Origin: Branchiostoma floridae | Taxonomy: Eukaryota; Chordata; Leptocardii; Amphioxiformes; Branchiostomatidae | Direction: 5' to 3' | NCBI RefSeq assembly: GCF_000003815.2 | Contig: NC_049982.1 | Span: 6,017,216 to 6,081,215 of the forward strand | Length of the DNA stretch: 64,000 nucleotides | In this document: positions 13,843-24,400 of the stretch, piece after piece | Layout: every line of letters begins with the position of its first letter | Numbering within the stretch: the stretch's first letter is position 1 | The notes under the pieces: model-generated | What the model saw: only the letters and a program-made list of their open reading frames with translations | The model's database searches: none | What the model was told of the DNA's origin: nothing | Program-made: the position numbers and the translations under genes

Positions 13843-14189
13843 TCTTATCTCCTTGTTAAATACCCAAATTCCTATCGTATGCTAACACGCATTTTGCCTT
13901 ACCAAAGAACGGGTAAAGCAACAACAATGACAGACATTTTGGATAGCGGTTTGAACGCGAAGAGAACATCTGTTCCATAGAGCGGCGCAGTTGGTTCGAT
14001 GTTCCAAAATGCCTTGTGACGTCACTACCGGACGTGACGTTCGACGTTCGATTGTTCCACATGCGTAGAATACGTGTTCTTGGTTGTCAATGAAAACAAA
14101 ACTACACAACATAAACAAAGCCGACGGTACTGGTGTGTAAAGCCGCGCTGCGTCCTCTGCCAATGAAATGGCCATGTTTGGTGGTGTAA
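13843..14189. promoter_or_regulatory. Divergent promoter between sNHE and the KASH-like gene
   Basis: Only 347 bp separate the two start codons, which face away from each other, so both 5' UTRs and core promoters must fit here unless an upstream noncoding exon exists. The interval has several CpGs. It holds a full CRE palindrome TGACGTCA at 14017-14024 and a second half-site GTGACGTT just after it (from about 14034). I see no clear TATA box. Shared regulation of the two genes is inferred. Confidence 0.6.
14017..14024. promoter_or_regulatory. CRE (CREB/CREM/ATF) palindrome
   Basis: Exact 8-bp TGACGTCA in the middle of the divergent promoter, followed about 9 bp later by GTGACGTT. CRE sites bound by CREM/CREB are established regulators of many spermatid genes in vertebrates. 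Use here is inferred from the site and from the sperm-type neighbour. Confidence 0.45.
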
Positions 14190-17100
14190 ATGGCGAATTG
14201 CGACGACTCTGACGAGTCGAATCGGTACGAGAACGAGGTCTTGAAAGTTATTCGCGAGGACAATCTGCTTTTTACCGGCCGAGAGTGGACGCCGCTTTCT
14301 GCACTCCTGAGAATTCAGATTGAAAGGATTCGGAGACGGGACTTTGTTGTAAACTACGAGGATCCAGAGAACAAGTCCGAACAATTTGTGGCACCCGTCA
14401 CTGCCACAAAGGAAGAAACACAATCTTCCGGTCAAGCAACCCTTATCGACGAGATATTGTTAGGTCTAAAACGGCAGTTAACGGGGCTGATCATGGAGTT
14501 TGAAGAGGTTGTAGGGAAGTTCCGAGACCGCCAGAGGGCACTTAATGCACAGATGAGGCAGGAGCGAGAGACGAGAAGGGTAAAAGAGGATGAACTGGCG
14601 GCGCAGCTCTCGGACCTGGACCAAAATATTGTGGTAAGTTTACGCAACTTATTCATCTATTTTCCTGACTACATTAATGGGCGTATAAAATCTGTTATAT
14701 GTAAACAGGTGGTCATTGGTCGCTATAAACAGGGCTCTTACAATGCTTGCGTCAATCGGAAAAATTACCCAAGAAACCACTAAATAGTGGTCACATGGGC
14801 CAGGTGGTCCTTATCTAGATGTTGTCACTTGCAAGGATTTGATTGTACATGTACTGGTAACGTCACACTCACAGGTAAAACCGGTCAATGATAAATAAAC
14901 TTCTATCTATACTGGATAATACAAAAGAGAGTACTATCTAAAGATTTAATTTTTCTTTTGTATTTTACAGTTGTACAGATTAGATTGAACAATACTATTC
15001 TCCAATTCCTGGATGAGCAATCTTCACAAACATAGCAACGGTTACTTCACACCGTTGTCCTGACTTTATATGGCCATGTGATTCACCAGAGTTATCATCT
15101 GTCTGGTAGATTCGTTGTCCTGAGTCCTGACCATATTTTGTCCATTCTGCCCAAATGAGATCGAATTCACTTTGTTATGGAATGTTCTCAATATAATCTG
15201 TATCTGTATCTATATAGCCGGTATAACCGCCGTTCGGCGTAACACACCAGCTTCGCTGGCACGCGGCGCGGCAGCAGCTGGTTATATTACACCGAACAAC
15301 CTGTCACACCTTACTTTAGCACATCTATCTGCAAGCGTTCTTTAAAGCTATCCAGAGAAGATGCCCCTACTTGACAATGTCAAAATAATGACAAAAGCAC
15401 AAAGCTGTTTACATTTCTTTCCGCGTGCTCTAAACAATTTGCTACTCTCTGCTCGATAGATAAACTCAACTACATTTTGGGAGGCGATAATCCACACTGT
15501 GTACAAGTAGGCAAACATATCCACGAATGTTTATACCATAGAACCAATAGTGTAAATGACAAGCTAGACCCTATATGTTGATTTATTTATACCTATATAT
15601 ATCCATATATGCGTGTTTTGTTGCTGTTATACATGTAGACCTTACGAAAGTCGCTGTACTTTTGTCGTGTCAATAAAGATTCTCTATATGGCCATGTGAT
15701 TGACCAGAGTTATCATCTGTCTGGTAGATTCGTTGTCCTGAGTCCTGACCATATATGTCCATATGATTGACCAGAGTTCTCCCCTGCCCGGTAGGTTCTG
15801 AAGGACGCCCTGCTGCCGACCCTGAGTCAGGGGGACGCCTCCACCATGTCCCACCTGCAGGACCAGGTCACGCAGGCGCAGCGGTCCGCACGGAGACTGG
15901 TCAGCACGGCGGAACAGGTGGGCTTTTTTTAAGCCTGACTAAAATTGCGCCCCTAGCGGCCGGCCCCACAAGGTGTCATTAACCCCAACCAGTGAGAGAT
16001 TGTGTAAACACATTTTTCTATCTCCATGAAAAGGGGAGATATTGTTTTGGGTGTGTGTCTGTGTTTCTGTCTATCTATGTGTGCATGTGAATACCTGTTT
16101 GTGTTTCCAGATATCTCTGGATGGATTGTATTGATATTTCATAAGTGGATAGGGACTAAGGGGAAGACGAAGATGAGGTCGATTTTGTCCCCTTGATATG
16201 TGGTCTTGATACTGCAGCAGACCGTCCAGTTTTTGCATCTTTTGATCTGGACATGCTATGGTCTTGATATTTTGGTCACAGATAACTTGTGATCCCCATC
16301 ACGTGTATGTTCTCAACCGTAGCACTTGCACTAAGCATTCGGGTAAAATCTTGCTAATTGCAAACAATCTTACAAGTGTTACACAAACACAAGTACATAC
16401 CTGTAACATTACATGCACTAACTGTAACAACGTCAGTGCGTAACATCTCATACTATGTTTAACTTTTGCTCCATTGGAAGTTGTATATTTACCTTTGCCA
16501 GAATGGCTAAGGTTATGTTTTGGGCTTGTGAGTCTGTCTGTGTGTGTGTCTGTGTGTCTGTTAACAGCATAACTCAAGAAGTCTTGGATGGATCCCGATA
16601 ATATTTGGTAGGTGGGTAGGGGTCGGGAAAACGAAGGTCAAGTTCGATAATGGGCCCCCTAGCGGCTTGCTAAGGTACTGCAGCAGAACCTCAATTTTTG
16701 ATATCTCGTGTTCTGGACATGCTGTGATCATGATTTTTGAGTGGTAGATAGCCCTCGAGGCAGAGAGTAAGTGCTGTGAGTTTGGGCCCCCTAGCAGCTT
16801 TTTTGGAACTGCAGGCGCCGGTTTCCTTTCAAACTTTGGATGAGAATAACTCTACAACGTGTTGACGGATCGTCATGATTTTTGGTATGTAGATAGAATG
16901 AGTGATGACTTACATAATGGTATACTAATTATGCAAATCAGCAGCTAATTTGCATAATTAATGAGGAAAAATTATAAATCCACTTCATTCCATGATAGGA
17001 CTTTCAAACTTGTCACATATGTAGCTGGGAAGGAGAGAAATGTCGACAGATATCAATTATGCAAATGATGAGCTCATTTGCATAATTAATGAGAAAATAT

Positions 17101-20033
17101 GAACATGTTGACGGATCATCATGTTTTTTTGTATGTAGGTAGCGTAAGTGAAGACCTACATAATCAGATAACAATTATGCAAATCAACAGCTAATTTGCA
17201 TAATTAACGAGGATATTTTATAAATTCACTACATTCCATGATAGGGCTTTAAAACTTGTCACATATGTAGCTGAGAAAGAGAGAAATGTCAATACATATT
17301 TATCATGCAAATGATGATCTCATTTGCATAATTAATGAGAAAATATTAACGTGTTGACGGATCGTCATGATTTTCGGCATGTAGATAGCCTAAATGAAGA
17401 CTTATATAATGTGATACTTATTATGCAAGTTAACAGCTAATTTGCATAATTGATTAGGAAAAGTTCATAAATCCACTGCATTCCATTATAGTACTTTCAT
17501 CAAAGTTGTCACATATGTAACTGAGAAAGAGGGAAGAGAGTAAGAGGTGTATTTAAAGACTTTGAAAGAGAATAAGTCAAGAATGGATCAAAGGATCATC
17601 ATGATTTTTGGTATGCTGATAGCTTAAGTAATGCTTGATACAATTTGATATCAATTAATTGTAAATTGGGATCTAATTTGCATGATAAATGCCGAAATTT
17701 TATAAACCAACTCCAAGCATTTAATTATAAAGAAAATGAAATGAGTAACGCATTTGTCTACAGACATCATTCTACATAACAAACCTGGTTTATTTGGCAA
17801 AGGTATGTGTTCGTGGAACTCTAGTTTGTTAATAATGTGAACATTGATATGAAATCTGAGATTTGTGATTACCTTTCACAACGTTTTGGTGATTTCTTTT
17901 CAGGCTGCCGAGGCAGGCTTAGAACTCTCGGAGGGCGCCACCTTACGAGAAGGAATAGTAGTGCTTCACAACTCAGTTCAGAAGCTGGGACAGGCACTGA
18001 GCGAGTTTGGGTAGGAGCTGCTAGCTGATTATCTTACGTTCCCTTGTATTGAACTGAAGAGATAAGATAGGGGTACAGAGTACTGCTGAATGTGAAATAG
18101 GTGTTGTTGTTTGCTTTCCCTAACCTATTCAGGTCAGTGACAGCGCAATTAGAGCCAACTGTGTTATTTTCTTTCATTTCATGGAATCATTGACATCGTT
18201 GTAACATAGAAAATAACTTATATAAATGTAAAAATTGTGACTCTTTTCCCAGATCTGTTCTGACCAGTACAGGATACGGGACTCCCAGCCAACCCGTAGC
18301 CAGTCTCCCACCAAGTCTCCCACCAGTCCCGTTTACAGTGGTACAGCCTCTAGCCTGCGATCTGACCGACAAGAGCAGTGAATTCGAAGATGAGCCGAAG
18401 ATATTCCCTGTCCGCTCTCCGCCTCCTCCGCCCACGGGCGACAAGTGGAAGGTCATTCGAGACGGGGAAGATGACTACATCCCGCCGGTACACGGCCCGT
18501 CCGTCGGGTCTCTCGGCACCCTCCACGACTTGGACTACCACGCACGCAACGCCGAGACGGATTCGGAGGTGTCCCAGCAGAAGAGGTACCCCTACGAGTC
18601 CGCCCTCAACAGGTTCTGGGCCAAGTCGCATCCCGGACGTGAGGAAAGTACCGAAACCAGTCTGGAGCGAGCGAGCTCTCCCAGTGGCATGGAGAGTGCC
18701 AGCAAAAGCAGCCAACGCCGATCTCTTGTCGACGTAGAGGCCTGGCTGTCTACTCAGGAATCCGATGCCTGCTATGCAGATATCGGAGATGACCGAAGCT
18801 TTAAAATCACCTCATCGGCTGCCGCTCCCTCTGGCGCCAGTACACAGCATGGCACCTCCACAGCCTCTACACTCGGCACGCTGTCTGACGAAAGTGCGTC
18901 TACGTACGCCAGCGGTCGCAGCGACGTCACCGGCGGTTTCACGCCTCGCAGCACGAAAGATGAGGAGCCTCGTACTGAGACCCCTTACGACGCCTCACGT
19001 AGCGAAAGCACATGGTCTAGCGTCAAAAGAGAACTGTTCTTCACCGCAGTGGAGTCCGACAAAACGGCAGAGGCAAGCACACTTGCCAGTGAGCCTGACG
19101 GAAAAGTACAACTCACAGCCACCCCAAGCCCCGCCAAACAAGATGCTCCATCAGCGTCCAAACAACCACACGAGAAGCATGTCTTAAAGAGAAATTCCCT
19201 GGTCGGCCTGTTCCCCTACACGTCCCTAACCCCGGCGGAAGACCGCGTGCAGGAGAAGGTTCGCCACAGCCACCGCGTTCTGCCCTTCTCTGCGTTTGTT
19301 TCGTCGACGGATCGGGAAAAGTTCTCATCCCCAAACAAGACAGCCGCGCCTCCTGGCGGCCGTATCTTTCCTGCATCACGCATGACAGAGATCAGGAGAG
19401 GTCTTGAGTTCGGAAAACGGGTTGCAGCAAGATCATTACACGGCAAATCCCTCGTACCAGGCACAGGAACCAGCTGGGTTACGCGGCAAGAAAGCGCTGA
19501 AGGAAGAATAAGCTACTACCTGGAACTCGCGAGACCCATGCTAAAGAGGTCAGTTCTTACATTTGTTGGTTTGTTGTACAGTAACTTCTGAATCAACAAA
19601 CTTCATTTCATTTATTCAACCAGGAAAAACGCTCTTAGGCTACTAACGGTTTCTATCTACGTATTTATTTATTTGTAAGATACTGGTCAAAACCCCTATC
19701 TCGACCAGGTTTCGTTCAACGCTTTAACGTCCTGGAGCATGTACTGTTATTTCAGTTGCAATCAGCATTTTCACTCTACTGCTAACATATATACAAAGTG
19801 AACTGCATTTGTTTTTGTATTGGTTACCGAATTAAATTTCATAATAATGTCCACCCTTACCCAGATCGCTGGTGACCTCAGCCACCGTGCTGTCAGTGGG
19901 TCTCCTACTGGCGTTCTTCGCAATGCTATTTCTACCACAAGAGGTCAACCTGGAGCTGAGGTCAACCCTGTCCAGCTACGCCGCTAGTAGTCGCGTGTTC
20001 AAAGTCAAGAACTTTGGTTTGCCACCTACATAG
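14190..20033 (+). CDS. Tail-anchored coiled-coil protein with KASH-like C-terminus
   Basis: Exons 14190-14633, 15795-15917, 17904-18010, 18253-19548, 19865-20033; phases 0, 0, 2, 2 join cleanly into 712 residues. I do not recognise the family. Residues ~1-225 are charged and probably helical/coiled-coil (EEVVGKFRDRQRALNAQMRQ lies inside). Residues ~226-655, mostly from one 1.3-kb exon, are Ser/Thr/Pro-rich and low in complexity. The last exon encodes one hydrophobic span (~659-680) and a 32-residue tail ending ...FGLPPT. KASH proteins of the LINC complex have this layout: cytoplasmic body, one membrane span, about 30 luminal residues, terminal PPPX. Here the third-last Pro of that motif is Leu and the usual luminal Cys is absent, so assignment is tentative. 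The alternative is a generic tail-anchored ER or mitochondrial protein. It is head-to-head with sNHE and convergent with the Amt gene. Confidence 0.78.
15068..15797. repeat. Direct repeats around the exon-2 acceptor of the KASH-like gene
   Basis: About 62 bp (GGCCATGTGATTCACCAGAG... to CCTGAGTCCTGACC) at 15069-15130 recurs at 15689-15750. A third, diverged copy from about 15757 leads into the real acceptor (exon starts 15795). The 0.55 kb between the first two copies ends with GTCAATAAAG and looks like an inserted retroelement or an old duplication. Confidence 0.65.
16850..17660. repeat. Tandem repeat of about 245 bp rich in octamer motifs
   Basis: The marker GTTGACGGATCRTCATG occurs at about 16,860, 17,107 and 17,352, with a diverged copy near 17,590. 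Each unit has inverted pairs ATTATGCAAAT...ATTTGCATAAT. It lies in intron 2 of the KASH-like gene. Confidence 0.8.
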
Positions 20034-20350
20034 GACTATCTAAACTTTGTTTCGATTCCTATCTACTTCCATCTGCTTGTCATCATTTTCTAGTGCGTGA
20101 TAGTAGATCGATTTCTTGATACGAATAATACAGATAAAGTTTTGTTTCCACACTGAATCGAGATATTATTTTGCTGCTGATCGTCAGCACAATATCACGT
20201 GACATTATGCATTACAGGTATTTATATTTACTTGACGGTGGTGTCGACAGGCGACTAGTAGAATATGGAGAGAAGACCACAAACATCAACATGATTACGA
20301 TATTCACGCACTCGTCCTTTTGGTTCTGAGAACCGCCATATTGTCAGCAA

Positions 20351-20356
20351 AATAAA
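20351..20356 (+). terminator. Poly(A) signal of the KASH-like gene
   Basis: AATAAA about 318 bp past the stop codon at 20031-20033, a sensible 3' UTR length. Cleavage shortly after it is inferred. Confidence 0.5.
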
Positions 20357-21466
20357 GTTAGTCAAATTTTGGTGATTACTGTGTGACTGACTATGAATGT
20401 GTGTTTGGGTGTGTGGTGTGTTTATGCCTGCGTGCGTTTCAGTGCGTGTGCATGTGCGCGAGCGCTTGGGTGTGCATGTGTGTGTGTACGTGCGCGTGCG
20501 CGCGCGTTGTGTGAGTGCGCACAGCCAGTTGAGGCAAAGTATAGAGCTATTCATCACCGTGATGCACACACTGTTGTCTCCCCTCAGAGTACCGCAGTCT
20601 AAACGTCAATGTCACAAGTTGGACAATATCCTTTTCCTGCTGCCTAAGTAAATATATATTCGAATTCCACACTTATAAGTTACACACGAATGTACTTCGA
20701 AAAAAACGATCTTTAATACTAGCCGACTGATACCTTATGAAATGACGTTTGGTACACTTATGATGATTACCATATTGCTGTACATACATTTGCTCTTCAG
20801 CGAGATGAGAATACATTTCATCAGTGGTCTAACTAACAGAATACCTTTATACGTTGTCATCAATTTCAGAGGAATATTCTAAGCCTGTACCGAAAGGAAC
20901 TGCCAAATACAGTGTTAGGCATTGAGAATCGGCCCTCGGTTTACTCAACATGCATCGTGTGTTCATCAGATAAATCAGCCAGATGATTGTTCTAAATGGT
21001 CGTTCCTTACTTGTGTAGGTTATCGGCTCGTCAACTTGTGTCGACGATGAAATACACATCCTCTCCGCACACGATTGTCCTGAATGCACAATATTGTGTC
21101 CAATACAATTCCCATTCATACTTGGGAAATATATAGATAAATATTACATAAACGTGATAATAAAGAAAACTATTTTGAAAATCTTAGTTGGCATATGGCC
21201 TCCAGCATAAACTAACACTGGAAACACTACACAAAGTGTTATCTAAACTATACTATATAAAAAGAGAACTTTAAATATCAGTCTATCATCATTCTGGTCA
21301 AATGTCAGAATACTTTAAATGCCATTCTAATTCCTTTACTACCGCTAGTCAAACATGATTGACCTGGATACGATCCTCCTTTGTTCGCTGGTTCTCCATC
21401 GAAAAGTTACGTATACCCAGGCTATACCATTATGACCTTCACGTTACATCCGGTAGATGCGAATGG
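20357..21466. other. Gap between convergent genes
   Basis: Beyond the TG-rich run I see AT-rich sequence without a convincing ORF or RNA gene. It should hold the 3' UTR of the ammonium transporter on the minus strand. Confidence 0.4.
20390..20525. repeat. TG/CG-rich microsatellite region
   Basis: Degenerate alternating purine-pyrimidine run (GTGTG, GCGCGCG) just past the KASH-like gene's poly(A) signal. Confidence 0.8.
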
Positions 21467-24400
21467 CTAGAAGTACGGCTTGTTCACGTAGTAACTGGCG
21501 CTATCACGTGGGTCACGTGATAGCGTCATCTCGCGTGGGTCACGTGATAATGTCATCTCGCGTGGGTCGCGCAGGTCACGTGGTTGCCGTCCAGACATCT
21601 GCATCTGCCGGATGTACGGAACGTCGTCATAGATCGCCGGGACAGCGGTCATGGGGGCTCTCGGCTTCTCGGCTGGAGAAAAATATACAATTGAAAATGT
21701 AAAACATTCGCCTGCTTATAAATCTATTTCTCAACTCAATTCGTGCCTTCGGGATTCGCCAAGACGGTTACAGCGTTTGACGGTCTGTCTGTCTGTGTGC
21801 CTGTCTGTCTGTGTGTCGGTCAGCACAATAGCTTGAGAATGCCCAGGTGGATTGTCTTGATAGGTAGATCGGCGTTGATAAGACCTTGAAATACTAGTAA
21901 TTAGATTTTTGGGTCCCCATTGGCTTGTTACGGTACTGCAGTGTAGCGGTTTTGATATCTCGTTTCCTGACTACATATATTCATCTACATCTGCATGGCC
22001 ATTCCTTTCTGAAATACTCATTGAGTTCTGTATAAGAATGGGTTACTTCTTATGCCGGATATGCCATGTACCACTCAACTATTATCCATCACGTCTTCAT
22101 GTATACATATATGATTTAAAACGATATCGATTCTAGTTCTTGTGACATACGGATCTGAGAGTACTAGTATCTCAGTGACTCTTGCTGCATATCTTCAGAG
22201 AACTCGAAGCAATGGCACCCTTTGGACATTGCACTTAGCTGTACATTTCTTTCCACTTGACTCAATTGTCTTCTTGTCTTACAACAAACGAAAATGTCTT
22301 AATCATTGTCAAAATAAAAGAGAGTAGCAGTGAAAACTCACGAACTGCCAGGTTGCTGGTGGGTACAGAGGCGGTGACGAACCCGTCGTTGTTGACGCCT
22401 GCGTACTTGCTGTTATCGGACCCCAGGCGCCACCCGTGGCCGTACCCGTCCTGTGGGTAGGCCGGCTCGTCGTGCTTCGGGACGTCCAGCCCTGCGGAAC
22501 ATTGCCGATGTGTTAGAACATGTGTTGGAGCATACTGACTTGATATTTGGTCTAACAATGTAAATGCCTAAGTTAATTGAATATTGGTCAATCAGTGACA
22601 ATAAATGATCAAATTTTGTTATATAAGTTAAACAATGAATTTATGATGACATGTACTGGAACTCTTCGATACAATCCAATCAATCATCCTCACAACGGGC
22701 GAGTGCCAAGTGAGCAGAATGTTCCTTTTGCATGATCTCATGCCGAATCATACCAACGACTCTCAAAAACGGTAAGTACATGTGTACTATTTTTTTTTTT
22801 TTGCTTGGGAAAGAATAAGGTAGTCGAACACATACCGTGGACACTATCAGTGGACTAGCCCCTGTAATGATTGCACAAAGTTGTGTGGCCCAAGGGCCAT
22901 TGAAACGAAGGTTGACATCGCCCTATGCATCATCTGTTGCTGGAAGGACTTTTTAGTCCCCCAACCCCTTATAGTGCTAAATTCAGCCTTTCCTCCTCAC
23001 CTTGCATCTCCACCTCTCCGTCCACACGCAGAGCCCCGAAACACTTCATGATGCCGAAGATGACGACAGCGGTGGCGACGCCCCAACCAAAGATGGCCAC
23101 GGCTCCCGCCAGGTTCCAACCCAACAGCTGTGAGAGACCACGGGGTTAAAAAAAAAAGAAGTACAAAATCTTTCAGGTCTGGACAAGGACCGAACAATTT
23201 AAAGGTGCAAACAAAGATACTAATTACGGCATATCTTGGGTCATTTTGCTGCTATACTTCGCTCACTTACGATACATACGTTTATGGCGACCTTGATGCA
23301 TTTTGATATTTGGCAGACATTTTTCTAATGCTTTCAATGTCACGTCGTATTGTATGGACTCCAGTTTTCGACTTGTAGATCTATACGAACGGATTGTCGC
23401 ATTTCTTCTTCACATGCCAAACGCTTCGATTTTTTTCCTTTCTTTTCTGAAACACGTAAACATGCTTACATGCTGGATGTGGTCTGTAAGATTAAGATTT
23501 TTGTTTTTTTTCCTTTGTAAAAACCCTTTTGATAGTCGGTAGAAATCTGTCAAATCTCACCTTAAGATTCATGGTGCTGACCTCCTGGATGATACCATTC
23601 CGTGACAGAATGGGGGCCGCCACCAGACCCCAGAACCCGCCACCGAGATGCACTGGAGTTTTGGAATGAATGGATGGATGGATAGACGGACAGACGGACG
23701 AAGATATGCATGAAAGGATGGACGGATGGATGCAATAATGTTAGGTCATGTTTAATATGTAATCCAAATTACTATGTTCACGAACGTTGAATGGCCTCTT
23801 TCTTTAGTCTTTAGTCTTCCTTGAGTTTTTCTGTGGTCAGTGAATACACTCTACAAAGGAGGGTGTTTAATTACAGTTTACACTTAGTATATTTATTGCA
23901 CATTGAGTTGTGCACTAATAGCTGAGTGACAAGAAATTCCCTGAAGTTAATCGCTTCGTAAATCAGTATTGTTATAAGATGATATTGTAACGATTTCTCA
24001 TCTATTTGATATATTACTTTGCACTCCACCCTACACCCTAAACATTTTTACAGGACAAGTTTTACTACCTGCGATAGTGTCCACGGGATCGTCTATCCTG
24101 AGCGCCTGCAGCAGCCGGCTCCACACACAGTACGTCAGTCCCGCGACTGTCCCGATCACCAGGGCACCCCAGGTGTACACCATGTCACACCCCGCAGCGA
24201 CGGACACCTGTCAATCAAATTAAACACGTCACATCAGTCACCATGGCTCCCCACGTGTATACCACGTCACACCCCGCAGCGACGGACACCTGTCAATCAA
24301 ACCAACTGTCATGAGAGATTGTAACTGTAACTATGATTTCGCCATATGCGTTTGGTGCGTTATCGATTTTTTATTTTAAAAATTCTGAACATGAACAAAC

